Of a stretch of 64,000 nt of DNA, positions 12,459 through 24,999 are shown in pieces (positions within the stretch are counted from its first letter, which is position 1; every line of letters starts with the position of its first letter). The translations under genes and the position numbers were made by a program. The DNA lies in contig NC_018388.1 of the NCBI RefSeq assembly GCF_000208865.1, forward strand, positions 1,550,001 to 1,614,000, given 5' to 3'. The DNA comes from Neospora caninum Liverpool (taxonomy: Eukaryota > Apicomplexa > Conoidasida > Eucoccidiorida > Sarcocystidae). The notes under the pieces were generated by a model. That model was not told the DNA's origin, made no database searches, and saw nothing but the letters and a program-made list of their open reading frames with translations.

Positions 12459-15400
12459 TCTTGTTTCCAACCGACCTCGAATGCATTTATGTGTAGATAT
12501 GTATAGGGAGAGAGAGACACAGGCTTACGTATACAGAGCTATGCGTGCCGCTCGGCATAGAGAGATGTAACTACCTACATTGTCCCCGGCATTTGTAGGC
12601 CGGCACGCATGCATTAACCTCTACTACAGCATGCATAAGGATGCGTTTAGCGATACAGGCGGGGGTGTAGGTGAATTTTCACAAAGACAACGGACTGTGA
12701 AAGGCAGGCGGAAAAAAACTCGTTGTATATACTCCCCAGAAAAAGCTTTAAAAATAATCCTGTCTCAGAGAGTATCACTCCCAGTACGATGGTACTTATC
12801 ATACTATCATCTGAGTTCTTTGCGGAGCTTAATCTTCGATGTTATGTTAATCAAATAGGGTAGTAACGCACCGTCTGTGGCGAGGAAGAGAATGTCGCCT
12901 TCGACAACGGGAACGTCCTGAAAGAGCACAGAGGGCATCTGGGCAGAGCGCGAGGCTGTAGACAATCGCTTGCCAGGTTCAAAAGACCGTCGGGAGATCT
13001 GAGAGTTTTCTCTCTCGGTGCAATCGAGAAACGCCTCTAAACCGGAAACCCAGTTTGCAAGCCTATCCTTGCAGCGATGCACGCGTCCTTCCCCACAAAC
13101 GTTTAAACCTCTCGTGGCCGCGCGGGACAGAGGCACGCAGGACTTTTTCTGCTCTCGCAAAATATGTAAATGACCACACAACCACCCACACGCACAGGAC
13201 GACTGGTACATTTATATATACATATATATGTACACGGTAGTGGATGTCTCTTTCTATACAAATACATATATACATATATATATGTATATATATGTATACA
13301 TAAATATATATGTACATGTATCTGCGCCCCTGTGTATGAACAGAACTGGCGCGCGCGCATCGGTTGACAGATCGACAGAGAAGGCGATAGCGACTGAGAC
13401 TTGGGTGTGAAAGCAAAACGACGACGCGTTCGCCGGGGAAACGGATCCTTTTGCACGCAGAGAAAACCCGTCGAACTTCTCAGATTCGCAAAAAGACTGC
13501 CGAGAAGCGAACTTACAAGCACATGCGCATGCTCAGGCATGTCGGAACTTCCTGTTCCCAGTTGGAGAGGGAAGTTGAAGTCGTGACACTGAAAGGCAGA
13601 TCGCGCCACTACACGGTCCTCACTGGGTCTGAACAAAAAGGAAGCCAAACCCGAGGAACTGTCCGACGCTGAAGAGACACTCCGCCAGACCGGAGAGACG
13701 AACGGAGACCGGAATCATTGGGCGCCTTCCACGGCGGTGAAAAGCAAAGAAAAGGACACAAAACGCAACAAAAACGAGAGGAAACCGGAACGAGGATAGC
13801 ATAGAGAGGCCACGAAAGAGCGTGTGGGGTACCGGAAGCTCCCGAGCGTTTTATACGAAGCTAGAGGACCAGTTTTGTCGTCCTCGTGCTTTTAAACCGA
13901 AGTGTATGGTGCGAAAAACAAAACCCTGAGCCTGTCAAGAGATAGTGTTCTATTGGTACACGTGAACGTATGGCCTTCCTACCGATAGAGGAGGAAACCC
14001 GAGTCGCCGAGATTCGCAGCCAGGACTCTTCGCTGCAGCGAGTCGAGGAGAACGAGACAGCACGTGCTGGAGCCGATCGCTCGCGTCGACAGGTAAGCAG
14101 CTTTCAACAGTTTGACAGGATCTGGTGCGCTCTCCGGCTCTGCGTCGTCCTCGCTCTCAGCTGCCTCCGTTGCCTCTCTTTCGGCCGTTCTCTCGCCCTG
14201 GGGATCAGACTGTCCCGAACCGTCCCGGGCACGAGATTCTGCACAAGATGCTTGAGGAGACAGAGTCGGAGACAAAGGAGACGGAGGCGAGGATTCAGAC
14301 GAAGGCGAGGACGGGCTAGAGGCTAGGCTTCCTCGTTGTTGTTTCGACTCGCGCATGCACTCATCGAAAATGAGACGAAGGCGATGGACCAACTCCCGGG
14401 CGTAGAGACCCGCGTCGATGCCTGAACTTTCCCAACCCCCCACGCCGTCGGCCACAACAAGGAAGCTGAGACATGCAGAGCAAAGGAAAGTACAGAGGAA
14501 GACCGCAAACTACAAGAGGCGCACGTCACCATCGCTCGATATGCCTATTCAAAAGGGATGTAATCCTATACGGAAAGATATGGATAGATACGAATAGATA
14601 TGAATAGATAAAGAGAACCCGATAGATATTGAGGAATATAGATAGAAACACATGGATAGATATGGACGGATATGAAAAGATACATACGATGAGGTATGAA
14701 CCGAAACATATCAATACATAAGTGAATGGATAGATATGGATAGATATGAACAAATGTGGATATGTATATATATCTGTATATATATGGATACATTGATATG
14801 AGTGGATAGATAGATAGATAGATATGGGTACATCTGTGTATATGTATGCCTGTCACTTTGAACAGACGCGATTGGAACAGCGGGAACAAGAGGAAAGGCG
14901 AGCTACCGATGCAGGACAGCTGCCACAAAAGAGCAGCAAACGACGGAAACCTGCGAGAAAAGGGTACATGAGGGCGACTTTTCCCACGCTAGATTCTGGA
15001 GAGTGTTGTCGAAGTGATTCTCTCCCGTGTGTGTGTCTCTCCTCACCGGTCAGAGCACGAGGCGGCGTCTTCGCCTCCTTTTTCTCTCTTGGACGGGTGC
15101 GGAATTTGAACGCAGTGAGCGTCGAAGGAGATGAAGCGTCTCTGGAGCGTCTGAGAGGAACCGTGCACGGACGCACCCCGCCTGCCTGAACTGCCTGCAG
15201 CCGAGGTTAGCCGCGCCGGGTGTCGAGGCTCGAGAGAAGACGCGGAGAGACGAGAAGCGGGGGAGACAAACCCGCGACGAAGAGGCGCAGAAGCACGCAG
15301 AGGCGAAGACGAGAGGTGGGCGAGAACCTGCAGCTGCCACAGGGGACGGGCGGGCACCTGGCTCTCTGCATGCAGTTGTGGTGTACGTACACCCGGGCGG

Positions 15401-15849
15401 TGTCTTGGATTGCACGCCGCCCCAGACTGACCCAGCTCGAGCGCGGGGAGAGACGCGAGAGAGGAGAGCGAGGAGAGGGTGGGCAGTCTGCGAGTCGCGA
15501 GAAGGGGCGTGGCGAGAAAAGAAAGCGAGGCCGCTGCCTGCAAAGTGTCGGGCACCACCCTACCTTTCCCGAGAGCCGAGCGCGAGCGACGGAAGAGAGC
15601 TCCCGTCGCCGATCCACAGGCAGGCGCCGCAGCTGCTCGGATCGTGGCCATCGCAAGACCCTGTGGAACTCTGGAACTTCGCAGAGAGCGGAGAGGGTGA
15701 AAGGGGGGATCCCGCCAGGCCGGTGGAGAAGGCCGAGAAGCTGAAGAAGCTGCGGAGGCAGCCGAGCAGAGAGGAGAGGACACGGAGGCAGACGGCGCGT
15801 AGAAAGGACCAAAAATAACAGAGGGAGGCAAAGAGACTCCTCGTGTCAT
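10830..15849 (-). CDS. PTC7-type PP2C protein phosphatase
   Basis: Seven exons on the minus strand: 15047-15849, 14013 side exon 13983-14465, 13517-13628, 12872-12917, 12017-12081, 11469-11518 and 10830-10944, all phase-consistent, giving 557 residues. The metal-binding signatures of the family are present: KGGEDA (about 257-262), VVADGVGGW (271-279), ANLGDSGF, EGDILFLATDGVWDNLYDN and LGGKPDDISVVLA near the end. Family knowledge: PTC7/PPTC7 enzymes are Mn/Mg-dependent Ser/Thr phosphatases, mitochondrial in yeast and animals. The 230-residue Ser/Arg/Ala-rich, acid-poor N-terminus is compatible with import, but the exact start is uncertain because longer in-frame starts exist. A Ser/Pro/Glu-rich insertion of about 65 residues interrupts the domain after residue 307. 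The stop TGA at 10830-10832 overlaps a strong donor (GG|GTGAGT). Splicing there to 10327-10366 would replace the stop with a short basic tail. Confidence 0.88.
12419..12455. repeat. TA dinucleotide microsatellite
   Basis: Long TA run in the intron between PP2C exons 4 and 5. Other TA runs in the same gene lie at about 11126-11155, 11586-11640 and 13205-13320 (the last degenerate). Confidence 0.9.
14566..14825. repeat. Degenerate GATA/GATATG minisatellite
   Basis: Imperfect tandem units of about 10 bases built on GATAGATATG and GAATAGATAT fill much of the first PP2C intron (14466-15046). They end in a short perfect GATA run around 14806-14822. On the minus strand the same stretch reads as I/Y/S-rich peptide frames, which are not genes. 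Confidence 0.85.
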
Positions 15850-18007
15850 GGCTGACGCGGGAGAAGGAACGCAGACGCACAAGAGAAGAAGAAATGTACG
15901 ACTGAGGCGTCGAGGGACGGGCGGAGACAAGAGAACAACTAAAGATGGGGTCAAGAGAGAAAACAAGGAGAGGAAGAGAGGGAAGGCGTCGCCGGAGGTG
16001 CACAGACAGCGAATGCGAGAAAAGGCAGACAACAGAAGGACAAACGGGGAGAGAAGCCCGGTGAGACAAGCGACGAAGGACATCCTCAAAGACACTTCAT
16101 TGCGGCGGCGAGGACCTAGAGGGCGGCAGCAGAAACGCGAAATGGCGAGTCGACCCTCTCGCGGCGACAAGAAGAGGGAGACAAGGAGAGAAAGAAAGAG
16201 GGAAGGAGCGTGAAGAGAAAGAGACTGAGGGTGAGAGAGAAAGAGAGATAGAAAGAGGAGGAATCGAGGAAGAGGCCGCAGGAGGAGGACAGACAGCCGT
16301 GGATATGGACACGCGCTTGCCGCGGCTGCCTTTTGCGAACAGAGTTCACTCTGTGTATGCAACAAAGAGCACCGATCTCTTCGTGTTTTCTAGGAAAGAA
16401 GGAAGAAGGAGAGTGGCGGCAGCCAAGAGAGGGTCTGCGAGAACGAGAGTGACGACTACGAGGGAGGAAACTGCTTCAAACAAGCGCTCCCGACCCGCGG
16501 CACAGACGAGAAGTGTCTATATACGATCTCTGGGAATGCCTTGCTGGCCGGGGTATCTCTTTTTTCTCCCGAGAAACTTCTGCGTTAACGTCTCTCTTCT
16601 GTAGCTCTTTTTTGGGAGCGCATGCAAAACCAGCCGTCGTGTCTGTCTCCGTCAGAGAGTTAAGAAGCGCTGTCGAGCGCCACGGGGTTCATTCTTCTGG
16701 TTCGGCTTATATTCGGACACCTTGTCGCGTCGGCCTCCTCTTAGAGGGCCCGGAGCGCCGCCGCTCGTGAGGCCAACGGCGCGGAGGAGCGCGCGCTCGT
16801 TGCGCGTGTGTCTCCTCGTCGCTTGCTGTCTCTCTGGGAGGTGTCGACGGGTTTCCTGGCTGCTCGGAGAAGGGCGAAGAGAGCAGAGAGGAAAAGCGGC
16901 AAAGAGTGTAGAAGGAAGGCCTGTTGTTTCTCGTCGAGAAGAACAACACATAAAAACCGCAAGGTACCTCTCTTCAGCGAACTTCCAGGCTTTGAGAGAG
17001 CGCACAAGAATCTCGCGAGCCTCTCAATTTGAGGACGAGATCGCCGGTGAGAGCGAGAGGAGAAAAAAAAAGACAGAGAAGATCCAGAGAGGCCAAACGA
17101 GGAACGACTGTGGAGGATGCAGGTGGAGGAACAGAGGGAGGAGATTGGACTCGTGAAGAGAGAAGACTAGAAAAAAAGGGATCTTCCTCTCCCGCTCTTG
17201 CGGCCTTCCGCGGCCACTCGCAGGATCCCAGAGAGGTCTCGACAAAGCTGAGCCTTTCTGTTTTGAACTCCACAAAGCAGCCGATGCTTCCACGGAAGCC
17301 TCTTTCTGCGGGGGCTGCATCTTTTTTTCTCTGGAGTTTCCCTCTTTTTCTCCACGTGCCCGAAAGAGAGAAAGGCAAGGGTGTCTCTACTCTCTGACGG
17401 ACCTCATTGCGCACGCTTCTCGCGTAGAGCTTTTTTTCCTTGAACACTTCCACGTGGAGCCTCTCCAGAAAAGACAACCTGTTCTCCGTTTTCGTCTTCT
17501 CGTTGGGCGGCGCTTGTCTCTGTTGCTGAGGTGGAAGTCTCCCTTTTTTTCGCTCGTGGTCCTCACGACGGGCAAAGTGACAGCGAGAGAAGAAGCAGCT
17601 CGACTGGTTTCCTGGTTGTCTCTCCGTTCTGCGATTGTACATCGTCGAGGCGTGTCCCCTCGAGAGAGAGAAAGCACGAGGACAAGACGAGGCAGGACAC
17701 AGAGCAAGGTGCCCGACACATCTACGCAAACAGCCTCGCTTCCTCGATGGTGGGAAACGCGTCCGCGCTCTCTCGCCTTCCCCCCGTCTTCTGTCCTCCC
17801 GCCTCTGAAGTCCTCTCTTCGTCTTCGCTGCCTTTCCAGTCTCCCAAGTTCGTCGGCTTTTCCATTTCGTTCTTTCGCCTTTCCTACCGCACATTCCGGC
17901 ATCCGTCTATCTCCTCTCGTGGTCCCCAGAATTGCTGACTCGACTCAATTGGGACGGACTCCTTTTCCCCACCCTTCGCTTCCGTTCCCTCTCTCCATCG
18001 CGGCACA
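15850..18007. other. Divergent intergenic region between PP2C and patatin-like genes
   Basis: Upstream of both genes. GA-rich between 15850 and 16300 and CT-rich towards 17950. The long Arg/Ser-rich frames on both strands (for example minus 16974-17894) look compositional. The PP2C coding start may extend into its left side, since the reading frame stays open to 16365 on the minus strand. No recognisable domain. Confidence 0.45.
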
Positions 18008-21000
18008 ATGGCGGCCTCGTTCTGTCCCGAGATCCGTCCTCCGTCGCAGCGCGGCTCCACTGAGTTGCAGAGCTCCTCTTCCCACTCTCCCCGCTCCTCT
18101 TCTATTTCGTCTTCTCTCTCTTTTTCTTCTCCTTCTTCTTCCCCTTCATTTGCATCGACCGCCTTTCCGCAGCCTCCCGACGATCGCGGCATCTCCATTT
18201 CACGAGGGCGCGGAAAAAACAAGCGCATAGGGGCGCAAGAAGCCGAAGGGAGGAAAGGACAGAATCGCCCCGCCGGTTCTCCTCGTTCCCCCGTTGCGAC
18301 CTTGGAGAGTGGCATGTCTTTCTCCCAGAGCTCCCCGTCAGACTCCACGGCGCCTGCGGCCAGCGAAGGTGAAGACGGGAAGGCGAAGCAGACTAGCAGA
18401 CGACGAAAGACGCACAGTCGGTCCTCTCCCATCATCTTTCCCGTTCCCGTTTCCCCCCCAGGTTCTTTGTCTGCGGCGTCTTCAGGTTTCAACTGCACGC
18501 ACGAACGCCCTTGGGGGCGCGAGACATGCAGCCCCGCCGCAACCCCCTGCGTGTCCCTCGTTGATCGCTTGCTTTCCAAATCCAGCCAGGAAATCCTCCT
18601 CTCTGTCCCCGGATACTACGCCCTTTGCGTTGCCAACAAAACGGATGTCAGTTCTGCAAAACAACGGGTCTTGAGAGAGAAACTCCTCACGTTGCTGACG
18701 AAACTCCCACTTGCCCTCACCTCTGTCGAGGCACCAGAATTTCCGAGGCGTCAAAGGATCTCGGCACACCCTCAAAAGTAGAAACGCGAATATAATGCGT
18801 ATATTTTACAGACGTGCGGGTAGATAGTTGTGGGGGAGGTAGGCGTCTCGCTGGCATGGATCTCTTCCTGTTTTAACGCTGACTGCATGGGGTGACTGCG
18901 CGCTCGCAACTCCACATTTTGGCCAGACGCCTGTGTGCCGTGTGTCGGATGGCGGTTGTTGATGCACGGCTCTTGTGCTGTGTCGGTCGTCTCCTGTTCT
19001 TGCAGAGTTCCTGGGACGGTCTCTTTATGGGCTTGGCGCAGATGCGCATAGTCTGCGAATATTCCCTTTCGCCGCCGACGTGTGCGTCCGCCGCCCCCCG
19101 GAACCTTGTCTCTCGTTTGCAAACTTCTCCTGTGCGTCAGTCTCCTCTCTCTTCTTCCTCGCGTTCTTCTTCTTCGTCCTCTGTGGGGTCTTCCTCGCAG
19201 ACTTCTCGTCTGGGCTCTCGGCGCTTTCAGCCGCCCCGCGGACGGGGCGATGCGCTAGGGCATGAAGAGGAGCAAGCAGATGTATGCAGGTCCGAGGCAG
19301 ACGCAGAGCTAAAACGCGCAAACGAGAGATCGGCGGGTGTCGACGAAACAGACTCGCCAGGGACAGAAATGCCACAGAGTGAAGGCTGCGGCGGGAAGAC
19401 GACTCAGCCGAGATCACACACAGGGCGTGGCGCGTCTCCGTTCCAGAGCGCGCGGAACGGGTCTTTTGCTGCGCCTGTCGCAGTTTTGAAGGCTTCTTTT
19501 TCGCCTTTTATGGAAGACGTGCTGTCGGCTGGAAGTCGAAGAGATCCGCGGAAGTGCCCGGATCAAACTCGGGTCTCCAGAAGGCAAGACGCGAGTCTCC
19601 TGATGCGCCACAGCCAGGTGTCTTCGCCTCCCGTGACAACCATAAGGTGTGCAGACACCGCACGTGGGGACTTCGCGAATCCTTTCAATCCATTCAGTTT
19701 AGATGACTCGGAAGATGAAGGAAGCAACGAAACGCCAGCACCACTTTGTGGCGCTTTTCCACTGCAGCGAGGCGCCTTCGCGTCTTCTGCGTCTTCTTCC
19801 CTGGCTTCTTCTCCGTTTGTGGACCGTATAGATTCCGATTCGGATGGGGTGCCGTGTGTTCTCGTCGCTGACGAGTCGCAAGCAGATGCAGAAGAACCAT
19901 CAAAAGACGAAACAGAGGGCGAAGCAAAAGCAGAGTCAAAAGGGGAATCAGAAGGCGAGGAAAAAGAATCAACAGACGAATCAGGGTGCCAAGTAGAAGA
20001 TGATGCGAGAGACGAATCAGAGGGCGAAGCAAAGGAAGAAGCCGACGTGGAAGAGTCAGCGAGACACCGCGCGTCGTTTACGGCTGCGCCCACTCATGCG
20101 ACAGCCGTGCCTTTTGTTTCGCGTGGTCCTACGGTGGACGAGATGTTTGAGGAAGAAAGTCGAAGCGAGCGAGAGCGAGAGGTTGCAAGCACGCCGAGCC
20201 TCGGTGTGTATCGACGTTCTAGCCAGTGCGATCCGTCGTTGCCTCGAGGGGCAAGCCAGCAGGTTTTCTTCCTGCATGAAAAGGGGAGACTCTTTGTCCC
20301 ATTGGCAAGCTTCCGATACGCCTTCATCCGCGTGCGTACCGCCGGAAGTACCTTGCGAGTCAGCGCATACACCGCCATGTCTCTGGGCATGCGTTTGCGA
20401 GCCTCAGTCGCCCTCGTCTTCTGTGGGACTCCCGTGGAAATTCCACGGAATCCCAGTGCGCCCTTCGATCTAGACAGGTGCGCGACGTCGGCGAAGGGGG
20501 AAGCATGCGTGAAAGAAGACGCCTCCAGCTGGCAAAGGAAAAACACAGAGCGGGACTGAGAGCGACAACAGAGTCGCAGGAGGATCGGGGAGCAAAGCGC
20601 CACACCGAGGTCACAGACGCCCGAGAGGCGCGCTCGCTCTCGGGAATGTGGGGAGTGTGGAGGTGTCTCTGTTCTCTGTTCTCTTCTTTGGTTTTCTTCC
20701 GCCTCGGCGGTCCTGCTCGAGATTCCGCTGGAACTCATGTCGCCCGATTCTTTCGCCTCGACGTTCAGTGCCTGCGCTTCCGTTGATGCAACGTGTCCCG
20801 GTGATGACTGGGAGCGACGGTGCCTCCTCGTTTTTATCGTTTTTTCCGCTTTTCTTCTCGCCACATTTCGCTCCTCGACACACGCTCTCGCTTTTTCTCC
20901 ATGCTTGTGTGCTTTTTGTTTATTGACATGCACCAGGAGAGTGTGTGTGCACGCGCAGGGCTGTTTTTTGCAGTCTATCGTCTGCTGGACTTGCTTTTCT

Positions 21001-24000
21001 GTCGGCGCTTCTCAGGAGCTTCATGCTGACTCTCGACAGCAGCGGAGTGTTGACGTATACTTCGCTGCTGATCCTGCGGCGCCTGGAGCAGGAAGTGCAG
21101 TTTCACCTCGGCGACGAGACGGTTCATCTGGCGTCCTGCTTCGACCTCGTCGCTGGAAGTGGATTCGGTAAAGCGCCAAGGGGCGGTGGCAATCGATAGA
21201 AGGCGCAGAAACTGAATTCCTTTTGGGGATTTGACTGAACCGCACTGCGACGCTGAACCGGATCTCCGCGGTCTCGGTGTTCCAGGAATTCCTAGGTTTC
21301 TAAAACTGCCTTTGCCTGGGGAGCAGAGACTGCGTTTTTCGGGGAGTCCCACTCGGCGGATGTACTCCCTCGAACAAGCTGTGTGCATCAACAACGCTTC
21401 GCGAGTTGAGGCTTTCAACCCGGTTTCTTATCATACGACTTTGTGGCTCTGTACACATGTTGGCGAAAACGTTTTGAACATCTATTTGCAGGAAGTTGCC
21501 TCACGACGCGCGCGCTTCTCGGCGAGGTGGTTTCTCTGGTGTCCATGTGTTGTTTCCCCTCCGCTTTTTAGGGGGCCTTGTCGCTCTCGGTCTTCTTCGG
21601 GGGCTGACGCCGTCGCAGATGTTGACGGCGTGGACAGGCGCGGAAGACGACGATGCATGTGGCGAGGAGCCGGGCGATTTCCTGCAAACGCTTCTGCGCG
21701 AAGGTGAGGAGTGCGACGGAGAGACGACCACGGACTCGAGACGCTGGAGAGACGCAGAGGAGCCAAGGAACGGGGTGACGAAAACTCCACTACAGGACAG
21801 AAAGAACGAGGGTGAGGAGAACGGATGACAGGGAACAAACGAGCGGAGCATGAGGAAAGGCCGGAAAAGGATGAGAGCAAGGAAATATGTATGGAAGAGG
21901 CGCGATCCGCGGTTCCCACAGTTGACGTCCCTAGACGCTGATATCTTGTTTCGCTTTCATTCCTTCAGGTTGCATGCGCAGCCGAGTTCAGCAGCTTCTT
22001 GTGGAGCATCTCGGCGAGCAGTTCCTCAATACGTTTTCGAGTCCACCCTACTGGTGAGGCGATGCAGGATGCCAAATGCCTATCACACTTAAGTGGATTA
22101 TTGTTCTTTCCCCACCTGTGCGGTCACCAAGAATACATCGGCGCTTGCGCTTTCTGCAGGCGTGTCGACACAAATGATAAGCGCGGGTAGAGGCAGCAAA
22201 TTTTGTTCTCTCTTGGCAGTTCCGCCGACATGTCGAGGCAGGTCGTAGAGTCTTCCTTCTACGCACAAATGTGTGGAGAAAACGAGGCGACGCTAATGTA
22301 TGCGTTGGATGTGCGCAAATATGCATGTTTGTGCATCGGATTGCAGTTCCATAGGGATAGACCACTTCATTCCGCCACGTATAATTAATGGGCTAATGTT
22401 TGGAGGCATGAGTGAATCTGTGTACGTGCACCGCACCAGTGTATTGCTTCGTGTTTTCCGCATGGCGAGGCCACAGCTCCTCTACCAGAATCGTGAATTT
22501 ATGAACCTGTGGTCATGTTCGTTTCCCCGCTTCTTCTTGTTGGCCTGATTAGTGCGTCCATCTTTCTGCCCCATTTCTCGAATCTTCCTCGGTTTGCAAC
22601 GACGCAGGAACGCATGCTATTCGAGATGTGTTTTGTTGTGTCCTTGCTGCAGCTTGGTGACGGCGGCAGACGTCCTGAAGCATCCCCATGAGGTCTTCGT
22701 CCTGCGAAGCTACGAGCACATGCATCCGGGTAAGCACGCAACGCGGATTCTCTTTCCTCACAGTCCAGCACGGATACGTTTTCATTCGTTGTGTTCACTG
22801 TTGCCCCACGAGGTGCCGAAAGAAGTCTGTACATCAACACTGATCACGCGATGGGGCACGGCGTTGACCGGAGAGCGTCAAGTCTCAGCGTTTCTTTGCA
22901 GGGCACATCGTTTGTGGGTCTGTGGGATGTCTCGCCGCTGTCTGCGAAGTATCTCCGTTGTCTCTCCTCCTGTTCCTGCACGCGCGCTCTGGCGTAGCAA
23001 TCACCAGAACGCGCCACTCTGTTGCATATCGTGTGTCAGTTTCAGTGTCGACCGTTCTGGTGCGCCTACGGCATTTCTTGTCAGCAAACGCGACAGTGGC
23101 AAACCACGGTTTCCTGTCGCCCTCCCTCGGCCTCTCCGTCTGCGGATGCATGCTTTTTTGTGGCATCTCTTCTTTCCTCTCTGTCCTCAGCTGTGCACGC
23201 GCACGCCTACCGAGGCACGGCGCATGTGCCTCTGTGGATAGCCGGCTGGGCGACTTGCGCAGATGGTGCTCAGATAAAGTGAGGCCAGTAGGAGTGGAAG
23301 ACTCTCGCAAAGATGGAACAGCACACTCGCTCTATGTGAACCTTCTACTCTCGGCATCTCAGTTTTCTGCCGTCTCTGCTTCACGACTCATGACTGCCTG
23401 GTTTTCAAAGACTGACGGGAAGGACGGCACCGCCGCAATAGGGAAAGAGGACGTGGTTAGTAACGCGAGACGAAGTGCCTCCTCGGTGAAAAGTGTGTGC
23501 AGGCTTGAATGTCTACATTAATTTTAAGAGAGTTCCAACCCCATGCAGGAATGCTGGCGGATGTACAGCGCGGGAGGCGATGCCCGCTAAGGCTCGGATT
23601 TCGCCCCGCATGTATACCGATATCACAGATGTGTCCCTCGCGTTTTGGTGTCCCCCTTTTCACAGCAGCGTTCGCTGCCGCTGTTTCCCAGATTTGGATC
23701 CGTTCGCTTCCTCCGAGCGACGCTTTTCTGTCTTTGCCGCGTGATGTGTTTCTCAGAGCAATGTCCAAAAATGACTTTTCTCTGCTGGGATATCGACTTG
23801 AGCCAGCGGTCCAGCTGCAACAGAAAACGCCATCAACGAGCAACCCCACCCTCCTAGCCCTCGAGGAGATGTCACGTCTGTCAGGCAAATCACTAAGTAG
23901 TTTCATTCAGGTAGGCGTTCTTTTTCCACACCGTAGTCACCCCGTGTTTGCGTGTATATACTTATATATATAATGGTCACGGATGCATAGATATCTATGT

Positions 24001-24999
24001 ATATTTAGAGTTTGTAGGAACATCTTTTCGGTTTCACTGCATCATTGTCCCCTTGTTTGCAATCCTCTCAGGAAAATCTGCAGCTTCTGGTTTCAATCGG
24101 GACGGGGAAGGGTGCTGATGGATCCGACTCATTCTTCCGAGGTGACGGAAGTCGTCTGCATGTAAGCAGCCTCGGAGAGAGAGGAACACACTGCGCCAAG
24201 AGGGTGCCTGTCCCACGAATAGATCGATGGAATGCATATTGTATGTATAAAATCTAAATATGTGTGCGCGGGCTTACGTGCAGCAGCATGCTCTTTATCG
24301 TGTTTGCCAGCGTGCCTACGCGTGGAATGATGTGCCCAGACATGTGTTGTCACAAAACCGCCGAAAGTGTGTTTACCAGCCCAGCGTCTGGAGCATCACA
24401 TTGCATTTGCGCCGCTCTCTACTTCTGTAGACAGGTTCTGGAGTCAACATTTTGGCTTCACCCGAAGGAGAGCCCTGCTGCGCGGGCGTGCTGCTGTTTT
24501 GCTTTTCTCAGCGTGGAGACAAGCGTGGTGATATCGCGCACGCGTGGTCCAAGCGGAATCACATTCACCGCGAAGTTCTGCATTGGCTGTCTGATACTCA
24601 GAACATGTACTACAGGTAATTGGCGGCCACTAACAGGTTCAGGCCTTTCTCTCGTGTTGACGTGGAGAGTAGGGCAGACGCAACATTTCTGTTGCCATGG
24701 TTCTCTGATTTGACTGTATGTATCGCAGGCTAAACCCGCCTCACCTGGCCCACTGCAACCCACAGTTTATGGACAGCCGGCAACGTGAATATGTCCGCGC
24801 GGCGACGGAGAGTTATTTGGTGGACGACAAATTCTTTGATGTGAAAGTGATGTCGCGTCTCCTCGCGTATCGAGTTCTCGCTCTCAGAGAAAAGGGCCGG
24901 GACGCTGCAGCAGCGCGTCCGCGCTGCACTCCACCTTGGGCCGGGGGGCCAACTGCGAAGGTCTTTCCGATTGCACATGTCGCTCGTTCACAGTCGTGA
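18008..24999 (+). CDS. Patatin/iPLA2-fold protein with degenerate catalytic motifs
   Basis: Proposed exons: 18008 to about 18650-18720 (donor not resolved), 19006-20477, 21016-21167, 21572-21703, 21969-22053, 22653-22729, 23191-23278, 23757-23910, 24072-24161, 24512-24615 and 24729-24999. All junctions from the second exon onward agree in phase. The N-terminal half is Ser-rich, then acidic with Glu/Ser/Lys repeats (about 19880-20060). The C-terminal half follows the iPLA2 family in order: MLTLDSSGVLTYTSLLILRR, FDLVAGSGFGGLVALGLLRG, HEVFVLRSYEHMHPG, TSNPTLLALEEM, LLVSIGTGKG and MYYRLNPP. Family knowledge: active members have DGGGxRG, GxSxG and DG[GA]. Here these read DSSGVLT, GSGFG and QKT, so the oxyanion loop, nucleophile and catalytic Asp seem lost. 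A non-enzymatic lipid-binding or regulatory role is inferred. The start at 18008 has a good context (cacaATGG). Confidence 0.8.
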
